A DNA stretch of 64,000 bases, from NCBI GenBank assembly GCA_902542235.1, contig CACBTT010000001.1, positions 34,058 through 98,057 of the forward strand. Direction: 5' to 3'. The DNA comes from an uncultured Pelagibacteraceae bacterium. Lineage in GTDB: Bacteria; Pseudomonadota; Alphaproteobacteria; Pelagibacterales; Pelagibacteraceae. Of this stretch, positions 27,036 through 35,552 are shown piece after piece; the first letter of the stretch is position 1, and each line of letters begins with the position of its first letter. Below the pieces are notes generated by a model. That model had not been told where the DNA came from and did not search any database. It was given only the letters and a program-made list of their open reading frames with translations. A program made the translations under genes and the position numbers.

Positions 27036-27877
27036 AAACATCAGAAAAAAAAAGTAAAGCTCAATCAATGGGACTTCATACAGAAGTCTTAACTGGAAAA
27101 ACACAACAAAAATTTTTTAATCCAGATGAGGCTGAGAATTTTTATTACTTTGGGACATATGATGTAGATTTTAACAAAAGAACTGAAATTGACGTTAAGA
27201 ACATGGATTGTCGTGAAGCAAATAAAAAAATTGATGAATTAATGAAAGATGGATACGGAACTATTGTAATAAAGAACCCACAGGGAAAACATAGCTTGGG
27301 AGTTGGAATTCTCAATAAATTAAATTTAATATTTGAAGGTAGTTTAGGGTACTTTGGGTGTGGATCAATGGATGGTCCTATTGTTAGAATTAATGGAAGA
27401 GTGGGATGGTCATGTGCAGAAAATATGATGGCAGGAAAAGTAGTAATTGAAAAAAATGCAGGTTCTTGTTTTGGTGCGGCAATTAGAGGTGGAGATCTGA
27501 TATGCAAAGGAAGCGTAGGTGCAAGAACTGGTATTGATCAAAAAGGTGGAACAATAATTATTGGCGGAGATGCTGGTGCTTTTACAGGTTTTATGATGCA
27601 GAGAGGGCGAATTATTATTCTTGGAGATGTTGGAATAAATTTAGGAGATTCTATGTATGATGGGACAATTTTTGTAGGTGGAAAAATTGGATCATTTGGT
27701 AGTGATGCTGTCGAAGCTGAATTAACTGATTCAGATCAAGACTGGCTTAAAAGAAAATTAAAGGTTGCGGAGATCGGAGAAAACTTCGATGTTTCTAAGA
27801 TGACCAAAGTTGTAGCAGGAAAAAAACTTTGGAATTACGATGCTCTTGAACCTACAGAAAAAAAAGGAGCAATTTAA
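27023..27877 (+). CDS. Glutamate-synthase-like GXGXG subunit (MgsB/GlxC type)
   Basis: The 284-residue protein consists mainly of the right-handed beta-helix of the glutamate synthase alpha-subunit C-terminal domain, visible as repeated G-x-x-G turns: FGCGSMDGPIVRINGRVG, GDLICKGSVGARTG, GGTIIIGGDAGAFTG, RGRIIILGDVGINLG. As a separate polypeptide it matches MgsB/GlxC, a structural partner that helps form the ammonia or amine tunnel. It overlaps the amidotransferase gene by 13 bases and abuts the synthase gene without a gap. Confidence 0.85.
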   Translation: MANLKTSEKKSKAQSMGLHTEVLTGKTQQKFFNPDEAENFYYFGTYDVDFNKRTEIDVKNMDCREANKKIDELMKDGYGTIVIKNPQGKHSLGVGILNKLNLIFEGSLGYFGCGSMDGPIVRINGRVGWSCAENMMAGKVVIEKNAGSCFGAAIRGGDLICKGSVGARTGIDQKGGTIIIGGDAGAFTGFMMQRGRIIILGDVGINLGDSMYDGTIFVGGKIGSFGSDAVEAELTDSDQDWLKRKLKVAEIGENFDVSKMTKVVAGKKLWNYDALEPTEKKGAI

Positions 27878-29269
27878 ATGGCAAAGAAAAAAAATGGTAA
27901 TGGAAAGTCATACGGACATTCTAATGGTGATGGAATAGCTTCAAGAAACAAAAGTTTATTGGGACACAACGCTATTTTTACTCCAGAGGTTATGGACGAC
28001 ATTCATATCAAAGCAGAATTAGGAAGATACAGAATGAGAGGAATGGCTTTGATGAAAAAGATACCTACTTTTGATGATCTAGTTTTCTTGCCAGGTACAT
28101 TAACAAGATTTGTTATTGAAGGTTATAGAGAAAAATGTGAGACCAAAACTATTATTGGTCCAAGATGTGAAAATCCAATTGAGCTTGATATTCCAGTTTA
28201 TATTACGGGAATGAGTTTTGGAGCTTTATCTTATGAAGCAAAAACTGCATTAGCTAGAGGTGCTACAATGGCTGGTAGCGCAACATGTTCTGGTGAAGGT
28301 GGAATGATACCAGATGAGAGAAGATATTCAGAAAAATGGTTTTATCAGTGCATACAATCAAGATACGGTTTTAACCCACACCATGCTCAACTAGCTGATG
28401 GAATTGAGGTTTTTATTGGACAAGGGCAAAAAGTTGGAATGGGTGGTCATTTGATGGGTCAAAAAGTTACTGACCAAGTTGCAGAAATGAGATCGCTACC
28501 CGCAGGTATTGATCAAAGATCTCCGGCAAGACATCCTGATTGGTTGGGTCCAGATGATTTAGCTTTAAAAGTTCAAGAACTTAGAGAATTAACAAAAAAC
28601 AAAGTGCCAATTCAATTAAAACTTGGAGCAGCTAAAGTGTATGATGATGTAAGGATGGCAGCAAAATGTGATCCAGACTCAATTTATCTTGATGGAATGG
28701 AGGGTTCAACTGGTGCTGGGCCACACATTGCAGCTGCAAACACAGGAATCCCTGGAATTGCTGGAATTAGAGAAGCAAGAAGAGCTTTGGATGACGTAGG
28801 TAAAACTGGAAAAGTAACTTTAATTTATGCAGGTGGTGTTAGAGATGGAGCAGATATGGCTAAAGCTTTAGCACTTGGTGCAGACGCAATTGCAATCGGA
28901 ACAGGTGCAATGGTGGCTTTAAATTGTAATAAGGAAATACCAGAATCTAACTTTGAAAAAGAAATGGGTGTTCCCGCAGGTCATTGCTATCACTGTCACA
29001 CGGGTAGATGTCCGGTAGGAGTTGCTACTCAAGATCCTAAATTAAGAAAAAGATTAAATCCTGATGATGCAGCATTAAGAGTGTATAATTACTTGCATGC
29101 GATGACATTGGAGGCTCAGTTGTTGGCTAGAGCATGTGGTAAAACAAATATTCACTCGCTAGAACCAGAAGATATGGCTGCATTAACAATGGAGGCGTCT
29201 GCTTTAGCTAAAGTGCCTCTTGCAGGAACAAATCATACAGTAGGAGTTAAAGATTTCCATAAAATCTAA
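27878..29269 (+). CDS. FMN-binding glutamate-synthase-like subunit (MgsC/GlxD type)
   Basis: This 463-residue protein is the FMN and iron-sulfur domain of glutamate synthase: VYITGMSFGALSYEAKTALARG, QLKLGAAKVYDDVRMA, YLDGMEGSTGAGP, IYAGGVRDGADMAKALALGADA. The cluster motif CYHCHTGRCPVGVATQDP supplies cysteines for the 3Fe-4S centre. As the catalytic subunit it would reductively combine 2-oxoglutarate with methylamine (N-methylglutamate synthase) or ammonia. It begins right after the MgsB-like stop with GGAGCAATTTAAATG overlapping the previous gene. A poorly conserved Lys/Asn-rich N-terminus precedes the domain. Confidence 0.88.
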   Translation: MAKKKNGNGKSYGHSNGDGIASRNKSLLGHNAIFTPEVMDDIHIKAELGRYRMRGMALMKKIPTFDDLVFLPGTLTRFVIEGYREKCETKTIIGPRCENPIELDIPVYITGMSFGALSYEAKTALARGATMAGSATCSGEGGMIPDERRYSEKWFYQCIQSRYGFNPHHAQLADGIEVFIGQGQKVGMGGHLMGQKVTDQVAEMRSLPAGIDQRSPARHPDWLGPDDLALKVQELRELTKNKVPIQLKLGAAKVYDDVRMAAKCDPDSIYLDGMEGSTGAGPHIAAANTGIPGIAGIREARRALDDVGKTGKVTLIYAGGVRDGADMAKALALGADAIAIGTGAMVALNCNKEIPESNFEKEMGVPAGHCYHCHTGRCPVGVATQDPKLRKRLNPDDAALRVYNYLHAMTLEAQLLARACGKTNIHSLEPEDMAALTMEASALAKVPLAGTNHTVGVKDFHKI

Positions 29270-29277
29270 TAGCAAAT

Positions 29278-29688
29278 ATGCCAAAGAAAAAAGGTAAGAA
29301 AAAAGTCAAATCAAAAGAGATCAAAGGTCAATTAGGCAAGAAAAAAGAGACTGCTAGAGAAAAAATGATTGGCCAAACAATTGGCTATCGATATGACGTT
29401 AATCTTTTGCCTGACTATAGTCGACTCACTCCATTTTTAAAAAAATATATAGAAGCTATGGGTTGGGATGATCTTAATTGGTTAGAAGATGTTCATATGG
29501 GTTATGAAGAAAATAGACCTGCTGTATTCGATAGAAATGCTAATGGTTGGGTAACGATACCAAGTAAAATAAAATTACCTAACAATCAGCAGGATAGAGA
29601 TATGATAGCTAGAGAATTATTGGTAAAGTTTCAAATGTCACCGAATCATCCTCTGGTTGACCTTAAAAAAGCATATTTAAAATTCTAA
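29278..29688 (+). CDS. Conserved-looking basic protein of unknown function
   Basis: I do not recognise this 136-residue protein. Residues 1-35 are very lysine-rich (MPKKKGKKKVKSKEIKGQLG). The rest looks like a compact soluble domain: IGQTIGYRYDVNLLPDYSRLTPF, YIEAMGWDDLNWLEDVHMGYE and a C-terminal amphipathic stretch. It has no signal peptide or membrane segment. It starts 8 bases after the MgsC-like gene and ends the mgs transcript before the amtB leader, so it may be an accessory protein of the synthase complex or of nitrogen control. Confidence 0.7.
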   Translation: MPKKKGKKKVKSKEIKGQLGKKKETAREKMIGQTIGYRYDVNLLPDYSRLTPFLKKYIEAMGWDDLNWLEDVHMGYEENRPAVFDRNANGWVTIPSKIKLPNNQQDRDMIARELLVKFQMSPNHPLVDLKKAYLKF

Positions 29689-29700
29689 TTTTCAATTTCA

Positions 29701-29723
29701 AGTTGATAAAATAATTATTAACT
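29701..29723 (+). terminator. Weak hairpin, possible terminator before amtB
   Basis: AGTTGATAA-AATAA-TTATTAACT forms a 9-bp A/T-rich stem with one mismatch, followed by a short TCTACTTTTT tract. It lies 13 bases after the stop of the basic-protein gene and about 80 bases before amtB. Stability is low, so it may only reduce read-through. Confidence 0.3.
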
Positions 29724-29805
29724 TCTACTTTTTATAAATAAAATAAAATTGTCAGCGTAAAAAAAATTTCATAGAGTCTATTAACTATTAATAGGAGAGA
29801 GAAAT

Positions 29806-31206
29806 ATGACTGATCAATTAGGTGCTCTCACAACCTTATTTACAGAATTTTACTATTGGGTAACTGTGGTTCTTATGTTTTTGATCCACGTGGGTTTCTG
29901 TATGTATGAGGTTGGGGCATCTCGTTACAAACATCACCAACATACTCTTATGAAAAATACAATGCTGATACCACTGGTAACAGTCACATGGTTTTTCTTT
30001 GGTTGGTGGATATACTGGGCGTTTCCAACAGGACCTGGATTAGCTCCTTCGATTATGACCGAAAGTACCGGTCTAGTTCTTGGGGGTGGATTTGGTGGAA
30101 ATGATCTTGCTAACCCTACAAATGCATTGATGGCCGTAAATCTTAATGATCATATAATGGGTGTCTTCTGGGCAGCCTTTTTATTATTTTCATGGACTGC
30201 AGCTTCAATTGTATCTGGAGCGGTTATTGAAAGGATAACTACTTTTGCATTTGGAATACTTGCAATTGCAATTGGGTCTGTTTTCTGGACAATAGATGCT
30301 TCATGGGGATGGCATTTTGATGGATGGATGTTAAAAATATTAGGATATCACGATGCTTATGCTTCCGGAGTAATTCACGCCATTGCCGGAGGTTTTGCCT
30401 TAGGAGTTCTAATTGTTTTAGGACCAAGAATTGGAAAATTTTCATCTAGCGGAGAACCAAGAAACATTGGACCAAGAAATCCTTGGTTAGTGACTGTTGG
30501 ATTATTCTTAATCTATACAGGTTTTTGGGGCTTTTACGCAGCATGTAATGTTCCGATTTATGATCTTGGACCTGAATATGGTATGGAAGGTGTAACTTTC
30601 TTTACTGCAACGAACATCTACCTAACTCCAACCACACTTAGTGGAATAACGATGAACTTTTTAATGTCGTTATCTGGAGGGTTGTTAGCGGGATATGTGG
30701 TCTCGAAGGGAGATCCTTTCTGGACTTATTCATCAGGACTTGCAGGAATAATATGTGCATCTGCAGGTAATGATTTATATCATCCAATACAATCAATGAT
30801 AATTGGTATGATCGGAGTAGTTATAGCTTACAAAATGCATTACTGGGTCGAGAAAAAATATAAAATCGACGATGCAGTTGGAGCAGTAGCTGTTCATGGT
30901 TATGCTGGATTTGTTGGTCTTGTAATATGTGGTTTCGTTTTAAATGGTTATCCTTCATCTGGATACAGTGTTGGAGCTATGTGGGATGGAACCAATTATG
31001 CAGCAATTAATCCTCTTGGAATGTTTATCGGTGCAATAATAATGTTTTTTGTACTAGGTATGCTCCCTGGATATATAATTGCAAAAGTTCTTCACGGAAT
31101 GGGTAAATTAAGAATACCAAGAGAAGTAGAGCTTGCAGGACTTGACTATACAATTATGGAAGAGGCTAAAGAAGACGAAAAAGCTGTAGTCTCGGCCAGT
31201 AGATAA
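29806..31206 (+). CDS. amtB: Ammonium transporter (Amt family), possibly methylammonium-capable
   Basis: The 466-residue protein has about eleven membrane segments. It carries the paired pore histidines (YASGVIHAIAGGFALG and GAVAVHGYAGFVG) and Amt motifs ASWGWHFDGWML and GCMY-like FLIHVGFCMYEVGASR. Amt proteins import ammonium and often methylammonium. It has its own 117-base leader and a good ribosome site (AGGAGAGAGAAAT), so it may be transcribed separately from the mgs genes. No glnK (PII) gene accompanies it; two small membrane proteins follow. The cytoplasmic tail ends EEAKEDEKAVVSASR. Confidence 0.93.
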   Translation: MTDQLGALTTLFTEFYYWVTVVLMFLIHVGFCMYEVGASRYKHHQHTLMKNTMLIPLVTVTWFFFGWWIYWAFPTGPGLAPSIMTESTGLVLGGGFGGNDLANPTNALMAVNLNDHIMGVFWAAFLLFSWTAASIVSGAVIERITTFAFGILAIAIGSVFWTIDASWGWHFDGWMLKILGYHDAYASGVIHAIAGGFALGVLIVLGPRIGKFSSSGEPRNIGPRNPWLVTVGLFLIYTGFWGFYAACNVPIYDLGPEYGMEGVTFFTATNIYLTPTTLSGITMNFLMSLSGGLLAGYVVSKGDPFWTYSSGLAGIICASAGNDLYHPIQSMIIGMIGVVIAYKMHYWVEKKYKIDDAVGAVAVHGYAGFVGLVICGFVLNGYPSSGYSVGAMWDGTNYAAINPLGMFIGAIIMFFVLGMLPGYIIAKVLHGMGKLRIPREVELAGLDYTIMEEAKEDEKAVVSASR

Positions 31207-31219
31207 AGGAGGTATGTAA

Positions 31220-31441
31220 ATGGCAACAGTATCAAATTGGATAGATCATTTAAGTGCCTCTGAGGTACAAGGATCTGTCTATCCAGGTGTTGGTTCGGAA
31301 GGAGTGCTAGTTATAATAGCAATTCTTATTTGGGTTGGCTGGCATATTATTTCATCTAAACAAGAAGATGGTAAGATGAATGAAATTGTCAGAAAAAAAC
31401 CAAGTGCTAACGACTGGAAAAGCAATATAACAGACGGTTAA
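31220..31441 (+). CDS. Small single-pass membrane protein downstream of amtB
   Basis: This 73-residue protein starts 13 bases after amtB and has one of the best ribosome sites in the window (AAAGGAGGTATGTAA before ATG). Residues about 27-46 (GVLVIIAILIWVGWHIISSK) form a single helix, followed by a charged tail (KQEDGKMNEIVRKKPSANDW). It is not a PII protein. A strong terminator follows at once, so it ends the amtB transcript. An accessory or regulatory subunit of Amt is the natural guess; the family is unknown to me. Confidence 0.75.
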   Translation: MATVSNWIDHLSASEVQGSVYPGVGSEGVLVIIAILIWVGWHIISSKQEDGKMNEIVRKKPSANDWKSNITDG

Positions 31442-31448
31442 AACTTTT

Positions 31449-31484
31449 AAGAGGGCGCATGAAATACTGTGCCCTCTTTTTTTT
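31449..31484 (+). terminator. Rho-independent terminator of the amtB operon
   Basis: AAGAGGGCGCA-TGAAATAC-TGTGCCCTCTT forms an 11-bp stem with one G-T wobble and an 8-base loop, followed by eight T residues (31477-31484). It ends the amtB-small-protein transcript. The ATG used by the ORF track at 31459 lies inside this hairpin, so that start is unlikely. Confidence 0.92.
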
Positions 31485-31485
31485 A

Positions 31486-31650
31486 ATGCAAAATTCTGAA
31501 GAAAATAATCAAAATGAAAATAAAACTCCTAGCAAAATGGCACGTCTTGCATGGCCAAAAGCAAAGTATGGAGTAATTATAGCAATATTAATTATTATTG
31601 GTGTAAATTTAATTTATTACAAAGATTTCTTTTTATCATTTTTTAAATAA
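31486..31650 (+). CDS. Small single-pass membrane protein, unknown
   Basis: I place the start at 31486 (MQNSEENNQNENKTPSK), because the track start at 31459 is inside a terminator hairpin. The 54-residue product has a hydrophilic Asn/Glu-rich N-terminus and one membrane helix (KYGVIIAILIIIGVNLIYY, about residues 28-46). There is no Shine-Dalgarno: the ATG follows directly on the terminator T-run plus one A. Expression would need read-through, or a start inside the terminator T-tract. It is 17 bases from the next gene. Real-gene status is probable but not certain. Confidence 0.55.
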   Translation: MQNSEENNQNENKTPSKMARLAWPKAKYGVIIAILIIIGVNLIYYKDFFLSFFK

Positions 31651-31667
31651 TTGTGTTACGTTATTAG

Positions 31668-32993
31668 ATGGCAAAAAATTTATTTAAAATTTCAAAACAA
31701 AAAAAAATTAAATATTTTTTGATAAGTTTTGTAGATTTATTTGGTGTCTTAAGATCAAAATTGGTTCCTGCTCATGCAATAAAAGATATGCAAGTAAGTG
31801 GTGCTGGATTTGCTGGATTTGCAGCTTGGCTAGATATGACGCCAGCTGACTCTGATATGTTTGCAATACCTGATCCTGACAGTTTAATTCAACTACCATG
31901 GAATAAAGAAGTTGGTTGGTTAGCTTCGGATTTATGGATGAATGGTAAACCAGTCGATGCTTCACCAAGAGTGATATTAAAAAAACAAATAAAAAAATTA
32001 TCTGAATTGGGATACAGCATGAAGTCAGGTGTGGAGTGTGAGTATTTTTTGATTTCTCCTGATGGGAACACAATTGCAGATAATAGAGATACTCAATCAA
32101 AACCTTGTTATGACCAGTCCTCATTAATGAGAAGGTATGAGCTTATAAAAGAAATATGTGATTGTATGATTGAAATGGGATGGGGTCCTTATCAAAATGA
32201 TCATGAAGATGCTAATGGGCAATTTGAAATGAATTGGGATTACTCAGATTGTCTAAAAACTGCTGACAGACATACTTTTTTTAAATTTATGGTTAAAACT
32301 ATTGCAGAAAAGCATGATTTAAGAGCAACATTTATGCCAAAACCTTTTGAAAATTTGACTGGTAACGGATGTCATGCACATATTTCTTTATGGAAAGGAA
32401 AGAAAAATATCTTTCTTGATCAACATGATAAACTTGGGCTAAGCAAGATCGCTTATAATTTTTTAGGAGGCATTATGAGGCATGCTTCATCCTTATCTAC
32501 TTTTTTTAATCCAACAATAAATAGTTACAGACGAATAAATGCTGCACCAACAAAATCTGGTGCCACATGGTCTCCAAGCAGCATATCATATACAGGAAAT
32601 AACCGTACACATATGATAAGGGTGCCTGATCCAGGAAGATTTGAATTAAGACTTATGGATGGATCCGCAAATCCTTATTTACTTCAAGCCAGTGTATTAG
32701 CTGCAGGAATGGAGGGATTAAGTAAAAGAATTAATCCTGGCAAACCTCTTTTTTGTAATATGTATGAGGATTATAAAAAATATCCAAACCTTTCTAAATT
32801 ACCAAATGAACTAAAAGATTCTCTTGATAAAATTGAAAATAATAAAGAAATGAATAAAGCATTTGGAAAAGAAGTAATTAAAAGTTACGTCAAGTTAAGG
32901 ACTTCGGAATTAAAAGATTTTAATAATAACGAAAAATTTGATAAGTCCAAACCAATTACAAAATGGGAAAGACAAAATACTCTAGACTGTTAA
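31668..32993 (+). CDS. Second glutamine synthetase family enzyme (GlnT / GmaS type)
   Basis: At 441 residues this has the usual GlnT/GmaS length. Motifs include SGVECEYFLISPDG, NDHEDANGQFEMNW, MPKPFENLTGNGCHAHISLWKG, NSYRRINAAPT and RFELRLMDGSANPYLLQASVLAAG, ending in KPITKWERQNTLDC. It is clearly paralogous to the 489-residue enzyme at 24607, with one on each side of the mgs-amt block. One may make gamma-glutamylmethylamide and the other glutamine or another gamma-glutamylamide. It begins 17 bases after the small membrane protein and ends 1 base before the next gene. Confidence 0.85.
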   Translation: MAKNLFKISKQKKIKYFLISFVDLFGVLRSKLVPAHAIKDMQVSGAGFAGFAAWLDMTPADSDMFAIPDPDSLIQLPWNKEVGWLASDLWMNGKPVDASPRVILKKQIKKLSELGYSMKSGVECEYFLISPDGNTIADNRDTQSKPCYDQSSLMRRYELIKEICDCMIEMGWGPYQNDHEDANGQFEMNWDYSDCLKTADRHTFFKFMVKTIAEKHDLRATFMPKPFENLTGNGCHAHISLWKGKKNIFLDQHDKLGLSKIAYNFLGGIMRHASSLSTFFNPTINSYRRINAAPTKSGATWSPSSISYTGNNRTHMIRVPDPGRFELRLMDGSANPYLLQASVLAAGMEGLSKRINPGKPLFCNMYEDYKKYPNLSKLPNELKDSLDKIENNKEMNKAFGKEVIKSYVKLRTSELKDFNNNEKFDKSKPITKWERQNTLDC

Positions 32994-32994
32994 A

Positions 32995-34128
32995 GTGAAA
33001 AGCTTTGATAGTTATAGAAAATGGAAATATAAAAAATTTTTATCGAATAAAAATTATAGTTTTAATCGAAAATATATTTTAAATATTATTTCGTCAAAAA
33101 TAATCACTGATGCGTTTAATTCTATATCTAAGTGGAAAAACTATAAAAAAACACCATTATTAAAATTAGAGAAACTAAGCAAAAATTTAAAACTTAATAA
33201 TATTTTTTATAAAGATGAGTCGAAAAGATTTCATTTAAAATCATTTAAAGCTTTAGGTGGAGCATACGCCGTAGAAAAAATATCTAAAAGGAAAAAAAAT
33301 ATAATAATATCATCTGCAACAGCTGGAAATCACGGTAGATCAGTTGCTTGGGGCGCTCAAAGATTGGATCTACAATGTAAAATTTTTGTTAGTCAATATG
33401 TAAGTGAAGCGAGAGTAAAAGAAATTGAAAAATTTGGAGCTGATGTAATTCGAGTAAAAGGTAATTACGAAAACTCATTAAACGAGTGTAAAAAATTATC
33501 AAAAAAGAATAATTGGAATATTGTTCAAGATGTATCTACCAAGAATTATAGTTATGTTCCTTTGTTAACTATGGCTGGTTATTCAATTATGATTAAAGAA
33601 ATTTCAAAACAAACTACGCATTATATTACACATATATTCCTTCAAGCTGGCGTTGGTGGCATGGCAGCAGGTGTAGTTGCAGGAGTTGCAAAATATTTCA
33701 AGAGAATTCCTAAAATTATAATAGTTGAACCCGATGGAGCTGATTGTGTACTTCAAAGCATAAAAAGCAAAAGATTAAAAAAAATTACAATAAAAAAAGA
33801 GAGTATAATGGGTGGTATGTCATGCAATGAAATGTCTCTCATACCATGGCATATATTAAAAAAGGCTAGTGATTGTTGTGTTACTGTAAATGACTCAAAA
33901 GTTCCTAAAACTGTTGCAATGCTAAAAGACAAGAAACTGAGTAAAAGATCAATAATAGGTGGTGAATGTGCTACACCAGGAATTATCAGTCTTGTTAGTC
34001 TCTGTAATAATCCTAAAACAAAGAAATTAATAAATCTTAACGAAAAGTCTAACGTTTTAGTTATTGGATGCGAAGGTAATGCAGATGTAAAACTTTACAA
34101 ACAATTGCTATCTAAAGGCAGAAAGTAA
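32995..34128 (+). CDS. Diaminopropionate ammonia-lyase-like PLP enzyme
   Basis: The 377-residue protein starts at GTG, one base after the preceding stop. It is a fold-type II PLP enzyme: RFHLKSFKALGGAYAVEK holds the likely Schiff-base lysine, SATAGNHGRSVAWGAQRL the phosphate-side Asn-His, and LQAGVGGMAAGVVAGVAK the glycine-rich PLP phosphate loop. These resemble DpaL (AFKALGGSYAV, TDGNHGRGVAW) more than threonine dehydratase. DpaL cleaves 2,3-diaminopropionate to pyruvate and ammonia. Its place after a glutamine-synthetase-like gene suggests amino-acid nitrogen release. The substrate is uncertain. Confidence 0.75.
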   Translation: MKSFDSYRKWKYKKFLSNKNYSFNRKYILNIISSKIITDAFNSISKWKNYKKTPLLKLEKLSKNLKLNNIFYKDESKRFHLKSFKALGGAYAVEKISKRKKNIIISSATAGNHGRSVAWGAQRLDLQCKIFVSQYVSEARVKEIEKFGADVIRVKGNYENSLNECKKLSKKNNWNIVQDVSTKNYSYVPLLTMAGYSIMIKEISKQTTHYITHIFLQAGVGGMAAGVVAGVAKYFKRIPKIIIVEPDGADCVLQSIKSKRLKKITIKKESIMGGMSCNEMSLIPWHILKKASDCCVTVNDSKVPKTVAMLKDKKLSKRSIIGGECATPGIISLVSLCNNPKTKKLINLNEKSNVLVIGCEGNADVKLYKQLLSKGRK

Positions 34129-34133
34129 ATTAT

Positions 34134-35552
34134 ATGTCAAAAAAAGCTGTTGTTTGGATAAGAGACGATTTTAGAATAAAAAATAATTCTGCGTTATCTT
34201 ATGCAACAAATAATTACGATACTGTCACAGCATTATATATTTATAACAAGGAAAATTTTGATGATGTTAGAGAAGCACAAAAATGGTGGGTAAGTAAATC
34301 TTTAATTAATTTTAAAAATGAGTTAATTAAATACAATATTGAATTAGAATTAGTATTTTCTAATGAGATAACTTTTTTTAGTAAAATCAAAGACAAACAA
34401 GAGATTTCAGTATTTTGGAATAAAATATATGAGCCATCTCAATTAAAGTTAGATAATGATCTCATTAAAATTTTTGAAAAAAATAAAATACTTTCAAAAT
34501 GCTTTAAAGGAAATGTTCTTAATGAATATAATAATGTTACAAAAGATGATGGAAGTCCTTATAAAGTTTATAGTCCATTTTGGAGAGTTGGAGAGCAAAT
34601 CTACTTAGATAGTATCTCAACTAAATCATTAAAAGTAAAAAAAGTTAAGAGCAAAATAAAATTATTCAAAAATAATAATGTTCCAGATCAAATTTTACCA
34701 AAGAAAAATTGGTATAAAAAATTTGAAAAATATTGGGACCCAACAGAAAAACAATCCGAAAAATATTTAAATGAGTTTGTTGAAAATAGAATGTTGAAAT
34801 ATGGAGTTGATAGAGATTATCCAGCTATAAATGGTTCGTCAAAACTTTCGCCATTCATTAGAAACGGACAAATACATGTAAGTAACATTTGGAACAAATG
34901 TTATAAATATAAATCAAAAAATATTAGTGTTAAAAAATATCTAAATGAATTAGGATGGAGGGAATTTTCACATAGTTTAATTAATTATTTCCCTGAGATG
35001 CTAAAAGGTAATTTGAGAAAAGAATTTGATAAATTTCCATGGGATAAAAATGCAAAAAATTTGAAAGCTTGGAAAAATGGTATGACTGGATACCCAATTG
35101 TTGATGCTGGGATGAGACAACTTTATGAAACAGGTTGGATGCATAATAGAATTAGAATGGTAGTTGGTTCTTTTCTTGTAAAACATTTAAGAATTAATTG
35201 GAAAGAGGGTGAAAAACATTTTAGAAATTGTTTGTTAGATTTTAATGAAGCAAACAATGTTGCACAATGGCAATGGGTAGCTGGCTGTGGTGCAGATGCA
35301 GCCCCTTATTTTAGAATTTTTAATCCTATATTGCAGGGTGAAAAATTTGATAAACAAGGTTTGTATGTAAAAAAATGGGTACCTGAACTTGAGAGAGTTC
35401 CAAGTAAATTTATTCATAAACCATGGGAGATGGAAACAAAATATCAGGAAGCTATAAAAACTAAAATTGGTTCTGATTACCCTTCCCCAATAGTTGTGCA
35501 TGAAGAAGCTAGAAACGCAGCTCTCAAAGCATTTCAAACTTTAAAAAATTAA
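34134..35552 (+). CDS. phrB: Deoxyribodipyrimidine photo-lyase (cryptochrome/photolyase family)
   Basis: This 472-residue protein has the N-terminal photolyase domain (AVVWIRDDFRIKNNSALSYA) and the C-terminal FAD domain (LGWREFSHSLINYF, GMTGYPIVDAGMRQLYETGWMHNRIRMVVGSFL, QWQWVAGCGADAAPYFRIFNP). Class I photolyases use blue light to reverse pyrimidine dimers, a sensible function for a surface-ocean cell. It starts 5 bases after the PLP enzyme and its stop abuts the stop of convergent yjbQ with no spacer. The usual Trp triad region appears intact. A (6-4) or cryptochrome role is less likely. Confidence 0.9.
   Translation: MSKKAVVWIRDDFRIKNNSALSYATNNYDTVTALYIYNKENFDDVREAQKWWVSKSLINFKNELIKYNIELELVFSNEITFFSKIKDKQEISVFWNKIYEPSQLKLDNDLIKIFEKNKILSKCFKGNVLNEYNNVTKDDGSPYKVYSPFWRVGEQIYLDSISTKSLKVKKVKSKIKLFKNNNVPDQILPKKNWYKKFEKYWDPTEKQSEKYLNEFVENRMLKYGVDRDYPAINGSSKLSPFIRNGQIHVSNIWNKCYKYKSKNISVKKYLNELGWREFSHSLINYFPEMLKGNLRKEFDKFPWDKNAKNLKAWKNGMTGYPIVDAGMRQLYETGWMHNRIRMVVGSFLVKHLRINWKEGEKHFRNCLLDFNEANNVAQWQWVAGCGADAAPYFRIFNPILQGEKFDKQGLYVKKWVPELERVPSKFIHKPWEMETKYQEAIKTKIGSDYPSPIVVHEEARNAALKAFQTLKN

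Noticed and set aside
27145-27507. 120-codon minus-strand ORF inside the MgsB-like gene
   Set aside because: Antisense to the beta-helix repeats; the apparent pattern is the complement of the glycine-rich coding strand.
31708-32124. 138-codon minus-strand ORF inside the 441-aa glutamine-synthetase-like gene
   Set aside because: Shadow of a clear coding frame; low-complexity Leu/Gln-rich translation with no motif.
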